Notes: generated from the letters alone by a model not told the origin. Positions 1 to 8,732 are shown, counted from the first letter of the stretch. The stretch is DNA of 64,000 bases from Flavobacterium sp. CF108 (GCF_900129795.1 NZ_FQWW01000007.1:186001-250000), one strand, 5' to 3'. Numbers and translations are program-made.

Positions 1-3000
1 GAATTTAACTGTTCCACCATCGTATTGAAGGTGTTTTTCAAATCGAGGATTTCTCCTTTTACGTCAACCGTAATTTGTTTGGAAAGGTCACCATTTGCCA
101 CGGCTTTGGTTACATCGGCAATATTACGTACCTGACCCGTTAAGTTCGATGCCATCTGGTTAACGGAATCTGTTAAATCTTTCCATGTTCCAGCAACTCC
201 GGGAACGAATGCCTGCCCGCCCAGTTTTCCGTCGGTACCAACCTCACGCGCCACACGGGTTACCTCTGATGCAAAAGCACGAAGCTGATCCACCATGGTA
301 TTTACGGTTTCTTTTAATTGAAGGATTTCTCCACGAACGTCGGCTGTAATTTTTTTCGACATATCTCCATTTGCCACGGCAATCGTAACCTCAGCAATAT
401 TACGTACTTGAGTCGTTAAGTTACCCGCCATTTGGTTAACGGAATCTGTTAAATCCTTCCAAGTTCCGGCAACTCCGGGAACATTCGCTTGTCCTCCCAG
501 TTTTCCTTCGGTACCAACCTCACGCGCCACACGAGTTACCTCAGAGGCAAACTCACGAAGCTGATCCACCATCGTATTCAGGGTTTCTTTTAATTGAAGA
601 ATTTCCCCGCGAACGTCAACGGTAATTTTTCGGGACATATCTCCATTTGCCACAGCAATCGCTACATCGGCAATATTACGTACTTGGGCGGTAAGGTTTC
701 CGGCCATTTGATTAACAGAGTCTGTTAAATCTTTCCAGGTTCCGGCAACTCCGGGAACGTTTGCTTGTCCTCCCAGCTTTCCTTCGGTACCAACTTCTCG
801 CGAAACCCTTGTTACCTCCGAAGCAAAGCCTCGAAGCTGATCCACCATCGTATTAATTGTATTTTTTAACTCTAAGATTTCTCCTTTTACGTCAACCGTA
901 ATCTGGAGCGATAAATCTCCTTTTGCTACGGCTGTGGTTACTTCGGCGATATTACGTACCTGTCCGGTTAAGTTGGATGCCATTTGGTTTACGGAATCTG
1001 TTAAATCTTTCCAAGTTCCACCGACACCTTCTACCTGCGCTTGTCCTCCCAATTTTCCTTCGGTACCAACCTCACGAGCCACACGAGTTACCTCAGAAGC
1101 GAAAGAGTTCAGCTGGCCCACCATCGTATTAATGGTATTTTTCAACTCTAAGATTTCTCCTTTGGTATCAACAGTAATCTGGCGGGATAAATCGCCTTTT
1201 GCTACGGCTGTTGTAACCTCAGCAATGTTACGTACTTGTCCGGTTAAGTTCGACGCCATTTGATTAACGGAATCGGTTAAATCTTTCCAGGTTCCACCGA
1301 CACCTTTTACTTTTGCCTGACCTCCCAGTTTTCCTTCGGTACCCACCTCAAGTGCCACACGCGTAACCTCAGAAGAGAAGGAGTTCAGCTGATCTACCAT
1401 CGTATTGATGGTTTTCTTTAACTCTAGGATTTCTCCTTCGGCTACAGCCGTAATTTTTTTCGATAAATCTCCATTTGCTACAGCGGTTGTAACCTCAGCA
1501 ATATTACGTACCTGTCCGGTTAAGTTCGATGCCATTTGGTTTACCGAATCGGTTAAATCTTTCCAGGTTCCACCAACACCTTTTACTTTTGCCTGACCTC
1601 CCAGTTTTCCTTCAGAACCTACCTCACGCGCCACACGGGTTACCTCGGCACCAAATGAGTTCAGCTGATCCACCATGGTATTGATGGTATTTTTTAATTC
1701 GAGGATTTCACCCTCAACGTTTACGGTAATTTTTTTAGATAAATCGCCTTTTGCTACAGCGGTTGTAACCTCGGCAATATTACGTACTTGTCCAGTTAAG
1801 TTGGATGCCATTTGATTTACGGAATCGGTCAAATCTTTCCAAACCCCGCCGACACCTCGTACTTTTGCCTGACCTCCCAGTTTTCCTTCAGAACCTACTT
1901 CTCGAGCCACACGGGTTACCTCAGAAGAGAAGGAGTTCAGCTGATCCACCATGGTATTAATGGTATCTTTCAACTCCAGGATTTCTCCTTTTACGTCAAC
2001 GGTAATTTTTTTAGATAAATCTCCTCTTGCTACCGCGGTTGTTACATCGGCAATGTTACGTACTTGTCCGGTTAAGTTCGATGCCATTTGGTTTACCGAA
2101 TCCGTTAAATCTTTCCAGGTTCCTCCAACACCTTTTACCTGCGCTTGTCCGCCCAGTTTTCCTTCTGTACCAACCTCACGCGCCACACGGGTTACTTCTG
2201 AAGAAAAAGAGTTCAGCTGATCCACCATCGTATTGATGGTATTTTTTAATTCTAAGATTTCTCCTTTTACGTCAACGGTAATTTTTTTAGATAAATCTCC
2301 TTTTGCCACCGCCGTTGTTACATCGGCAATATTACGTACCTGACCAGTAAGGTTACTCGCCATTTTATTTACAGAATCGGTCAAATCTTTCCAAACCCCG
2401 CCCACACCACGAACTTTTGCCTGACCTCCCAGTTTTCCATCTGTTCCAACCTCACGTGCCACACGCGTAACCTCCATCGAGAAAAGGTTCAGCTGTTTTA
2501 CCATTCCGTTTACCTCTTTTGCAATTCTGAGGAATTCTCCCTGAAGCGGGTTTCCTTCAATAGATAGAGGCATTTCCTGAGATAAGTTTCCTTTTGCTAC
2601 CGATGTAATTACGTGCGCAATTTCGATTGTTGGGTGAACAAGATCTGAAATTAAGGTGTTTACAGAATCAACGCAGGAACTCCACGAACCTCTTGCGCCG
2701 TCCAGAACTACACGATTGTTTAGTTTTCCTTGTTTACCAATGCTTTTACCCACTTTTTGGAATTCAAAAACCATTCTTTCGTTCAGGTCAATGATTTCGT
2801 TTAAAGTATCGCAAATGGATCTTTTTATTCCGTTTTGATCGGTAGGGAAACGCTGCGAAAAATTCCCGTTTTTAACTTTCAGCAAAATCTTCAAAAATTC
2901 GGCATCGTTTAGAATAGATTCTTCTGGTTCGATTTTTTTTACTTTGGTTCCAGATGGTTTTTTTTCATCTGTTATGATTGGCAGTGCGATCAAGACCTCA

Positions 3001-3038
3001 TTTTCTGGCGCTTTATCGGTGTGTTTTGCTTTTTTCAT
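1..3038 (-). CDS. Poly-HAMP sensor histidine kinase, N-terminal part (cut by window start)
   Basis: The protein starts at 3038 (MKKAKHTDKAPENE) and runs off the window edge, so only about 1012 residues are visible. After a charged N-terminus and a diverged HAMP-like segment (residues about 50-180), a 92-residue (276-bp) unit repeats about nine times. Each unit carries the HAMP core GQVRNIADVTTAVAKGDLS, the linker ILELKNTINTMVDQL, and the link EVTRVAREVGTEGKLGGQA followed by a GVGGTWKDLTDSVNQMA motif. No signal peptide or membrane segment is visible, so a cytoplasmic sensor is likely. The unit closely resembles the approximately 90-residue HAMP repeats of fungal group III hybrid kinases (Nik1/Os-1). 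GAF, kinase and receiver domains probably lie beyond position 1, but they are not visible, so the kinase call is inferred from the family. Confidence 0.85.
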   Translation of the reverse strand, partial: MKKAKHTDKAPENEVLIALPIITDEKKPSGTKVKKIEPEESILNDAEFLKILLKVKNGNFSQRFPTDQNGIKRSICDTLNEIIDLNERMVFEFQKVGKSIGKQGKLNNRVVLDGARGSWSSCVDSVNTLISDLVHPTIEIAHVITSVAKGNLSQEMPLSIEGNPLQGEFLRIAKEVNGMVKQLNLFSMEVTRVAREVGTDGKLGGQAKVRGVGGVWKDLTDSVNKMASNLTGQVRNIADVTTAVAKGDLSKKITVDVKGEILELKNTINTMVDQLNSFSSEVTRVAREVGTEGKLGGQAQVKGVGGTWKDLTDSVNQMASNLTGQVRNIADVTTAVARGDLSKKITVDVKGEILELKDTINTMVDQLNSFSSEVTRVAREVGSEGKLGGQAKVRGVGGVWKDLTDSVNQMASNLTGQVRNIAEVTTAVAKGDLSKKITVNVEGEILELKNTINTMVDQLNSFGAEVTRVAREVGSEGKLGGQAKVKGVGGTWKDLTDSVNQMASNLTGQVRNIAEVTTAVANGDLSKKITAVAEGEILELKKTINTMVDQLNSFSSEVTRVALEVGTEGKLGGQAKVKGVGGTWKDLTDSVNQMASNLTGQVRNIAEVTTAVAKGDLSRQITVDTKGEILELKNTINTMVGQLNSFASEVTRVAREVGTEGKLGGQAQVEGVGGTWKDLTDSVNQMASNLTGQVRNIAEVTTAVAKGDLSLQITVDVKGEILELKNTINTMVDQLRGFASEVTRVSREVGTEGKLGGQANVPGVAGTWKDLTDSVNQMAGNLTAQVRNIADVAIAVANGDMSRKITVDVRGEILQLKETLNTMVDQLREFASEVTRVAREVGTEGKLGGQANVPGVAGTWKDLTDSVNQMAGNLTTQVRNIAEVTIAVANGDMSKKITADVRGEILQLKETVNTMVDQLRAFASEVTRVAREVGTDGKLGGQAFVPGVAGTWKDLTDSVNQMASNLTGQVRNIADVTKAVANGDLSKQITVDVKGEILDLKNTFNTMVEQLN
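15..2498. repeat. Coding tandem repeat, 276-bp period, about nine copies
   Basis: The same anchor (the CACCAT-type hexamer of the MVDQL codons) recurs at 15, 291, 567, 843, 1119, 1395, 1671, 1947 and 2223, with a diverged copy at 2499. Every step is exactly 276 bp. The repeat is in frame and encodes HAMP units. Copies between about 843 and 2222 are the most alike; the outer copies are more diverged. Confidence 0.95.
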
Positions 3039-3049
3039 AATTGGCGGCT

Positions 3050-3090
3050 TGGAGATTTTAGATTTTAGAGTTCAGATTTTAGATTATTTC
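3050..3090 (-). repeat. AAAATCTAAAATC-type leader repeat before the poly-HAMP kinase
   Basis: On the minus strand, degenerate heptamers of the type TCTAAAA run up to the kinase start codon. The same repeat, in the same orientation relative to the gene, precedes the SusC gene (8766-8845) and the first NIS synthetase (50708-50752). Confidence 0.7.
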
Positions 3091-3160
3091 TAACTTTTGA
3101 TTTCTAATTCTTGCAATTGATATTGTAATTGCAATTGACATTTTAAAATTTCTATTAAAT

Positions 3161-3592
3161 TTAAGTATTTTCATTCAATAAAATTTTCCTCAGATGAAAT
3201 TGTACAAAGGCATCCATAGAATCGGGTCTTTTGGTATTATCGTTGTAATTCAGTGGTTTAATGATATATCCTGAAATACCAAGTTCTTCGGCAGTAACTC
3301 TGTCATTGCTTTCAGAAGATGTGGTCATGATAAAAACATTTAGGTCTTTTAAATTCTCATCGCTTCTTATAATTCTAAGAAATTCAATTCCGTTCATTTT
3401 TGGCATATTAATGTCCAGAAGAATTACATCTGGCACAAGCAAATCTTCAGGATCTCTTAATAGTTTTAGTGCTTCAAGTCCGTTGTAGGCAGTATGAAGA
3501 ATATATTGAATCTCTAATTTTTTTAAAGAACGTTCTACCGAAATAGTATCCAGTTCATCATCTTCAATTAGTAAAATATTTGGCTTTCTCAT
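3161..3592 (-). CDS. Single-domain response regulator
   Basis: This is a 143-aa stand-alone receiver. The acidic pair is in LLIEDDE (residues 10-12), the phosphoacceptor is Asp60 in LLDINMPKMNG, and the conserved Lys-Pro is at Lys112 (IIKP). There is no output domain, as in Rcp1-like regulators that pair with phytochrome-type kinases. Its ATG overlaps the stop of the upstream kinase (ATGA), so the two are translationally coupled and are very probably a cognate pair. The output must pass through protein contact or further phosphotransfer, which cannot be read from sequence. Confidence 0.93.
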   Translation of the reverse strand: MRKPNILLIEDDELDTISVERSLKKLEIQYILHTAYNGLEALKLLRDPEDLLVPDVILLDINMPKMNGIEFLRIIRSDENLKDLNVFIMTTSSESNDRVTAEELGISGYIIKPLNYNDNTKRPDSMDAFVQFHLRKILLNENT

Positions 3593-5040
3593 ACGGCTTT
3601 AGTATTTCTCCAGGTAAAAGTAAATTCTGCCCCTTCGCCCAGTTTTGATTGTACATTGATGGTTTCACCTTGTTCGTCAATTATTTTTTTGACAATGGCG
3701 AGACCAATTCCGGTACTTTCCATTTCGTTTCTTTCTCTCAGGGTTTGAAATATTTCAAAGATTTTTTGATGATATTCAGGATCAATCCCAATTCCGTTAT
3801 CTTTTATCGAAAACTCAAAAACGTTCATTATTTTTTCGCATTTTATTTCGATGCGAGGCTTTTCGGGATTGGAGTATTTTACAGCATTACTGATTAAATT
3901 AGAAAAAACCTGCTCGAGTTTTAAACGCTCTGTAAAGATTTCAGGAAGATTAATAATTTCTAATTTGAATTTTCTTGGAACAATGGACTGTGCAATTTCA
4001 TAGACCATTGCATTGGTATCAACCAATTCCGAAGGTGTTTTTCGGTTTATTCGGGCATAATCCAAAAGGCCGTTGATTAAAGCTTCCATACGCTGTGTTC
4101 TTTTCGGAATTATGTTCAGATAGTTTTTTAGGGCAGGAGAGAGCTCTTGTGATAAATCTTCTTCAATCCAGCTGATTACATTATAAATACCGCGAAGAGG
4201 CGCTTTTAAATCATGAGAAACTACATAAGCAAATTTGTTAAGCTCTGCATTTTTGTTTTCCAGTTCCTGAATGTTTTTTTCCAGTCGGCGCGACATAATA
4301 TTTAAAGAGGAAGAAAGCGCACTTAATTCATCATTTCTATAATCCTCAACTATGGTAAATTTTCCTTTTGAAATTGTATCGGCCACGCGAACCATTGAAT
4401 TGATACGGTTCGTAATCAGGATAACGATATAAGCTGTGCTTGCAACACCAACAAATATGGTTAAGGATAAAAATATAAGCGAAAATGTCCTGGTATTTGC
4501 TAAAGACTGCAGTAACATATCGCTGTGATATTTACGGGTTTTGTATTCGATTTTGTCGAATCTTTTAAACTTTTTGGTAATGGCATCATTAATATTTTTG
4601 CCTATATGTTTTTTGAGTCTGGTGTCTAAAAGGTTTTGATAAACTACGGGATTATTATCCCTATTTTTAATTAATTCTGATGTATATACAAGCCACTCAA
4701 TATGCAGCTGGGTTATAGAATCTATAATAGACCGCTGTGTATTATTAATGCCAACAAGGGACCGCTGTTCATTAAGATATTCGGGTACTTTTTTTATTCC
4801 TCTATGATATTCTTCTAAAAAGGCGGTATCGTTTGTTAAAAAATAACCTCTTACGGCACTCTGCATTTCAAGAATGGCCCTGTGGGTTTTATTAGAGTTT
4901 CGGATTACGGCTTCTGATTTTGAAAGAAACTGAGAATTAAGCTGTACTTTTTTAGACAGTCTGTAATTCGTATAAGAATCTGCTACAGAAAGTAAAATGA
5001 TAAGGGTAAATGCGAGAAGTATTTGAGTTGATAATTTCAT
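3589..5040 (-). CDS. CHASE3-HAMP membrane histidine kinase
   Basis: I chose the start at 5040 (MKLSTQILLAF, 483 aa) because the signal-anchor begins there; an in-frame ATG 18 codons upstream would only add a non-conserved leader. An N-terminal membrane helix is followed by a four-helix CHASE3-like periplasmic domain (about 30-185), a second membrane helix (about 190-212), HAMP (about 213-265), HisKA with the phytochrome-type H-box SHDLKAPLRGI (His276) and an HATPase domain with N, G1 and G2 boxes (SNAVKYS, DNGIGID, STGIGLAIVKKI). It senses an unknown extracytoplasmic signal and probably phosphorylates the overlapping receiver at 3161-3592. Confidence 0.92.
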   Translation of the reverse strand: MKLSTQILLAFTLIILLSVADSYTNYRLSKKVQLNSQFLSKSEAVIRNSNKTHRAILEMQSAVRGYFLTNDTAFLEEYHRGIKKVPEYLNEQRSLVGINNTQRSIIDSITQLHIEWLVYTSELIKNRDNNPVVYQNLLDTRLKKHIGKNINDAITKKFKRFDKIEYKTRKYHSDMLLQSLANTRTFSLIFLSLTIFVGVASTAYIVILITNRINSMVRVADTISKGKFTIVEDYRNDELSALSSSLNIMSRRLEKNIQELENKNAELNKFAYVVSHDLKAPLRGIYNVISWIEEDLSQELSPALKNYLNIIPKRTQRMEALINGLLDYARINRKTPSELVDTNAMVYEIAQSIVPRKFKLEIINLPEIFTERLKLEQVFSNLISNAVKYSNPEKPRIEIKCEKIMNVFEFSIKDNGIGIDPEYHQKIFEIFQTLRERNEMESTGIGLAIVKKIIDEQGETINVQSKLGEGAEFTFTWRNTKAV

Positions 5041-5151
5041 TGTTTTTCTGTTATGAATCTCAAAGAGACCAGGTTGTAACAATAAAAAAAGCAAAAAACG
5101 ACAGAGAACTGAAATGAAGCGGAGCGGCAGTATTAAAAAGTACAGTACGCA

Positions 5152-5529
5152 TTATACGATATAATGACTTAGTATTTTTTTTAATTCAGTGAAATCATCT
5201 GGCTTCGAGATATATTCATTTGCTCCGTATTTTTTGGCCTTAAGCTTAATTTCTTCAAATTGTGAAGTAGAGAAAATAATGATAGGAATATTTTTAATAG
5301 CTTCTTGCTTTTTAATTTCTATTAAAAATTCTAAGCCGGACATAATTGGCATATTGAGGTCAAGAAAAATAACATCGGGGTTAATTTTTTTGTGGATTAA
5401 TTTATTGAGTGCTTCTACAGGGTTTTGGATGGCAATATAATCTGCGCTGGATACCGCTTGCAGGGCTCCCATAAAAAAATCGCAATCGTCAATATCATCG
5501 TCTATTTGCAATATGTTTTTATAAATCAT
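5152..5529 (-). CDS. Single-domain response regulator
   Basis: A 125-aa receiver with acidic residues in LQIDDDIDD (10-12), phosphoacceptor Asp57 in IFLDLNMPIMSG and Lys109-Pro110. No output domain is present. It sits upstream of the CHASE3 kinase on the same strand, about 110 bp away, so it may belong to the same signalling unit as an alternative phosphoryl acceptor. That link is inferred only from proximity. Confidence 0.92.
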   Translation of the reverse strand: MIYKNILQIDDDIDDCDFFMGALQAVSSADYIAIQNPVEALNKLIHKKINPDVIFLDLNMPIMSGLEFLIEIKKQEAIKNIPIIIFSTSQFEEIKLKAKKYGANEYISKPDDFTELKKILSHYIV

Positions 5530-5680
5530 ATAAATATGGGGTGTTTAAAAGATGAGATTTCATTGAAAAAGAACTGCATAGCAATATTTTTCTTACTAAA
5601 AAGTAAAAATAATATTACCAATTTTGATCTCTTTTAATGTGTTTTTTTAAAGAAATTTATTAAAATTCTTTAAAAATATT

Positions 5681-5833
5681 TTAATCGATAGTCGCTTCTA
5701 ATGTATCTGTTTTATGAATTGAAGCTTCTTTTTGATCATGTGTGGAATTTTCATCTTCGCAAAGCGAGTCGCAGCTGTAGTTCAAAATTGAAATTAGGAT
5801 AACAATTAAGAAGATTGATAAAAGTATTTTCAT
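5681..5833 (-). CDS. Small exported or membrane-anchored peptide, 50 aa
   Basis: This short frame opens with MKILLSIFLIVILISILN, a strongly hydrophobic signal-like helix. It continues with YSCDSLCEDENSTHDQ and a polar acidic tail ending in EATID. Cys21 could be a lipidation site, although the preceding residues (NYS) fit the lipobox poorly. Two cysteines four residues apart are the other notable trait. It lies between a receiver gene and a divergent small gene. I do not recognise the family; the codon pattern and signal-like start support a real gene. Confidence 0.5.
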   Translation of the reverse strand: MKILLSIFLIVILISILNYSCDSLCEDENSTHDQKEASIHKTDTLEATID

Positions 5834-6136
5834 GGTTTTATGTTTTGGTGAAACATTTAGTTGACTGAAAAGTATAACTATACCTTAAAATTTTCTTACA
5901 TAATTTTTAAATATTGCTGCATAATTCTCATGCCAGATAAAATACTCTAACATGATATAAACTAAATTAAAAAGCCATATCAACGACGACACAGTTTTTT
6001 AATAGTATAATTCTTAATTGTTGATAATATGCTGATAAACAGTTAATAACTACTGCCTTGATTTTTATATACTTAAATATTCGAATGTTTATATTTGATA
6101 AAGGAATAGTTAAGGAATTAATTTAAATATTAATAT
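5834..6136. other. Divergent intergenic region with a -7 element
   Basis: About 300 bp of AT-rich sequence separate the small minus-strand peptide gene from the plus-strand gene at 6137. TATATTTG at 6090-6097 matches the Bacteroidota -7 consensus TAnnTTTG, 40 bp before the plus-strand ATG. I find no convincing -33 partner and no other structure. Confidence 0.4.
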
Positions 6137-6385
6137 ATGGAACGAGCTATAAAACTACAAGTACGCAAAGAATTAGACGGACGCGAGCAGTTTAATGTAA
6201 TTAAGTTAAAGGGCAGTTTAATCTCCAAGGGCTACACTGAAATAATACATATATTAGATCAGGACGAAAATTATCATATTAATTCTTTTGCAACTTCTGC
6301 AGAAAGCAGAAATGAAGTAAAAGATTTTATCGCTGATTTTATTTCCAGCCAAAACCTCGCCGACGCAGTTACTGTTTTTAAATAA
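6137..6385 (+). CDS. Hypothetical protein, 82 aa
   Basis: A small soluble protein beginning MERAIKLQVRKELDG, with alternating charged and hydrophobic residues and no signal peptide or cysteine. I do not recognise the family. The TAnnTTTG element at 6090 and the strong hairpin right after its stop (6413-6440) suggest a monocistronic transcript. Confidence 0.6.
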   Translation: MERAIKLQVRKELDGREQFNVIKLKGSLISKGYTEIIHILDQDENYHINSFATSAESRNEVKDFIADFISSQNLADAVTVFK

Positions 6386-6412
6386 ACTAATTATTTTACA
6401 CCAAAACCAAAA

Positions 6413-6440
6413 AAAAGCTATCTGATTTCAGATAGCTTTT
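6413..6440. terminator. Bidirectional intrinsic terminator
   Basis: A perfect 13-bp stem (AAAAGCTATCTGA / TCAGATAGCTTTT) with a 2-nt TT centre lies between two convergent small genes. It has A and T runs on both sides, so it can serve both strands. Confidence 0.85.
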
Positions 6441-6467
6441 AATGATTATTTATTATTAGAGAGAGAC

Positions 6468-6695
6468 TTACAACGGTCGATCATAGCTCTCTAGGGTTTC
6501 CTCTTCATCATCGTAATAATTGTCATCTTCATCTTCAAGACTGTCATCTTCATCGTCCCAGGAAGCTTTATTACTCTGACCTCTAAAATATCGGCTTATT
6601 TCCTGATCGCCGCATATTGTTATCGAATCATACAGACAAAAAGATTCTTGTTTTCTAAATGTGGTTTCGTCATTTTCGTTTCCTTCAAAGTTCAT
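6468..6695 (-). CDS. Hypothetical acidic protein, 75 aa
   Basis: The C-terminal half is extremely acidic, with long Asp/Glu stretches and a few Tyr from about residue 45 to the end. The N-terminal half holds two cysteines (SFCLYDSITICGD). It has no signal peptide. It is convergent with the 82-aa gene and shares the bidirectional terminator. Function is unknown; the low-complexity tail makes homology searches weak. Confidence 0.5.
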   Translation of the reverse strand: MNFEGNENDETTFRKQESFCLYDSITICGDQEISRYFRGQSNKASWDDEDDSLEDEDDNYYDDEEETLESYDRPL

Positions 6696-7134
6696 GATAT
6701 CAGTATTTAGAGGTTAATAATTGCCGCTTAAATTTTGCTATTGTTAGAGAACATATTGCGGGATGCTAAATATATAACTGTTAATCCTAATAATTTTATA
6801 GTTTAAATTTTAAAAGTTATATAATTCACATATTCAGTTTGTTATAAAAAATAATTTTATTCTTTTAGCTAAGTTATCCATAATTTTTATTCTCCCGGCT
6901 TTTTTAAATCTATTGGTAACAAACAAAACGAAATGTTAATACAATGTTTCATAATCCTGCTGTTTTATTAATGTAAACGTAACCTAACCGACCTACCCTC
7001 GTTTTTAATTTTGGGGACATATTATTAAAACAAACTATTGTAGTATATGTCATTTTTCAAAGTAAGCATACTTCACCAAATAAATGTTCTTGCAAACATT
7101 ATTTTCCCGGCCAATAATAATAAAGTGAAGTATT
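6696..7134. other. Long leader of the first ECF sigma gene
   Basis: About 440 bp without a gene. It holds the promoter and direct-repeat element described at 6968-7021, about 115 bp before the sigma-factor ATG. The rest is AT-rich, and I see no other hairpin or reading frame. Confidence 0.5.
6968..7028 (+). promoter_or_regulatory. 11-bp direct repeat plus -7 element before ECF sigma 1
   Basis: TTAAT at 6968 and GTAAC at 6979 are 11 bp apart. ACCTACC follows at 6991, TAATTTTG (a perfect TAnnTTTG -7 element) at 7006-7013 and GACATATTATTAAA from 7016. The GTAACC, ACCTACC and GACATA blocks recur before fecR 1 with identical spacing. I read this as an activator-dependent promoter; an ECF promoter is the alternative. 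Confidence 0.65.
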
Positions 7135-7692
7135 ATGTATAAAGGTTATTCTGATGAAGAACTTGTTGAATTATTAAAACAAGGAAAAGATAAAGCTTTT
7201 GATGAACTGTATTTTAGATACCGTGATGTACTGGTGCGCTTCGTTTATATAAGGATGAAATCGGTTCCCATTTCTGAAGAAATTGTTCAGGAAGTTTTTA
7301 CCACCATCTGGGAACGACGAAAAACCATCATAATCCAAAAAAGTTTTGCAGCATATATCTACACTTCGGTTCGTTACACAACCTTAGATTATATTAAATC
7401 CCACACCGTAACAGATCAATATATTCAGGAAGTTTTAGACCGAAATACCGTTTCTTATAACAGTCATAATGCAACCGAAGATTCTATTTTTTATGATGAA
7501 TTACAAATAGCGGTTGACAAAGCAGCCTCGTTACTTCCAAAAAAATCAAAAGAAGTTTTTATTCTCAGCAGGATCAAACATTATTCTAATAAAGAAATCG
7601 CTGACGAACTTAACGTTTCGATCGATACGGTAAAATATCATATTACATACGCCTTAAAATTTATGCGGACTTATTTAGGAGAGTTTAATTGA
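7135..7692 (+). CDS. ECF RNA polymerase sigma factor (FecI-like, Bacteroidota type)
   Basis: The 185-aa protein has sigma region 2 at about residues 8-75 (DEELVELLKQGKDKAFDELY; EEIVQEVFTTIWERR) and region 4 at about 125-180 (LPKKSKEVFILSRIKHYSN; EIADELNVSIDTVKYHI). Region 3 is absent, as in ECF factors. It heads the order sigma-fecR-susC-susD, the usual trans-envelope arrangement in which a TonB receptor signals through FecR to free the sigma factor. Its likely targets are the adjacent genes. Confidence 0.93.
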   Translation: MYKGYSDEELVELLKQGKDKAFDELYFRYRDVLVRFVYIRMKSVPISEEIVQEVFTTIWERRKTIIIQKSFAAYIYTSVRYTTLDYIKSHTVTDQYIQEVLDRNTVSYNSHNATEDSIFYDELQIAVDKAASLLPKKSKEVFILSRIKHYSNKEIADELNVSIDTVKYHITYALKFMRTYLGEFN

Positions 7693-7729
7693 TTTTAAAA
7701 TTTCCGAAATTGATAAGCCGACTTTTTTC

Positions 7730-7790
7730 TTAACAAAAGCGTAACCTTTTCAACCTACCTGAATTTTCAATTCACAAGACATACTATTAA
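7730..7790 (+). promoter_or_regulatory. 11-bp direct repeat and conserved blocks before fecR 1
   Basis: TTAAC at 7730 and GTAAC at 7741 are 11 bp apart. ACCTACC at 7753 and GACATACTATTAAA at 7778 follow at the same offsets (12 and 37 bases after GTAACC) as in the copy before the sigma gene. The clear TAnnTTTG of that copy is not preserved here. The element ends about 20 bp before the fecR ATG, so fecR can probably be transcribed apart from the sigma gene. Confidence 0.65.
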
Positions 7791-7808
7791 AGACATAAAG
7801 AAATTATA

Positions 7809-8732
7809 ATGCCTGATAAATTAAAACAAGAAATAAAACATTTTTTAGGGGGAAATTATTCTCCAAAAGGACAAGAAATGTGGAATAAATGGTACGATCG
7901 TACTAATGAAGCTTTCGAGAATATGGAGACTATACAATCAGATCGTTCCAAACTAAAAAAAGAATTAAGACAAATAAAGAAATCAAACGAGATTATTTTT
8001 CTTCAAACTAAATATTGGACAGCTGCGGCTTCCTTATTTGTATTATTTGGAACATCATTTTTCTTTTACCAAAAAGTAATAAATGCTGTTGAAACTAAAG
8101 AATATGCAGCAAAGTTAGGCGAACACGCTAAACTAACTTTAAGCGACGGAACACAAATTTGGTTAAACGCCGGAAGCCATTTAAAATATCCAAAAGAATT
8201 TAAAGGAGATACTCGCGAAGTTTATCTTACCGGAGAAGCTTTTTTTGATGTAGCCAAAGACAAAAAACATCCTTTTATAATCCACACTGATAAAATGGAC
8301 ACCAAAGTATTGGGAACGAGTTTTAATGTTCAGGCTTATCCGGACCAAAGAACACAGGAAGTTTCTGTTATGACCGGAAGAGTAAACGTAAAATCGACCG
8401 TTACAGAAGAAAATGTATATGTAACACCGGGTCAGAAAGTAGTTTTTAAATCAAAAAATAACAAACTGCAGGCTTTTAAAGATGTTCCGGTAAACACGAT
8501 TTCGTTATGGCGTAAAAATATAATTGTTTTTGAAGATACGCCAATGCCGGAAGTTATCGCAACCATAAACAGAAACTACAATGTTGCCATCGAAATTAAA
8601 AACAAGAATCTAAACGCACTTAAAATAAATGCCTATTTCAAAGAACTTCCTGTAGATCAGGTTGTGGCCTTGGTATGCAATATTGTAAACGCCGAATATA
8701 AAGTTGAGGACGGGGTTTATAAAATTCAATAA
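7809..8732 (+). CDS. FecR-family anti-sigma factor
   Basis: The 307-aa protein has a cytoplasmic N-terminus that would hold the sigma factor. One membrane helix (about 76-95, TAAASLFVLFGTSFFFY) is followed by a periplasmic FecR domain (about 98-200, including LSDGTQIWLNAGSHLKYP and GEAFFDVAKD) and a C-terminal DUF4974-type domain (about 235-305). It should relay receptor occupancy to the ECF factor at 7135. Position and length are typical of the family. Confidence 0.93.
   Translation: MPDKLKQEIKHFLGGNYSPKGQEMWNKWYDRTNEAFENMETIQSDRSKLKKELRQIKKSNEIIFLQTKYWTAAASLFVLFGTSFFFYQKVINAVETKEYAAKLGEHAKLTLSDGTQIWLNAGSHLKYPKEFKGDTREVYLTGEAFFDVAKDKKHPFIIHTDKMDTKVLGTSFNVQAYPDQRTQEVSVMTGRVNVKSTVTEENVYVTPGQKVVFKSKNNKLQAFKDVPVNTISLWRKNIIVFEDTPMPEVIATINRNYNVAIEIKNKNLNALKINAYFKELPVDQVVALVCNIVNAEYKVEDGVYKIQ

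Noticed and set aside
923..2236. Several open frames on the plus strand (for example 934-1263, 1405-1596, 1951-2220) with similar sequences
   Set aside because: They recur with the 276-bp period because they are antisense to the HAMP repeats. Their similarity reflects the coding repeat, not a gene family.
15..2498. Regularly spaced repeats suggesting a CRISPR array or satellite
   Set aside because: The period is 276 bp, the whole unit is conserved and it is translated in frame on the minus strand.
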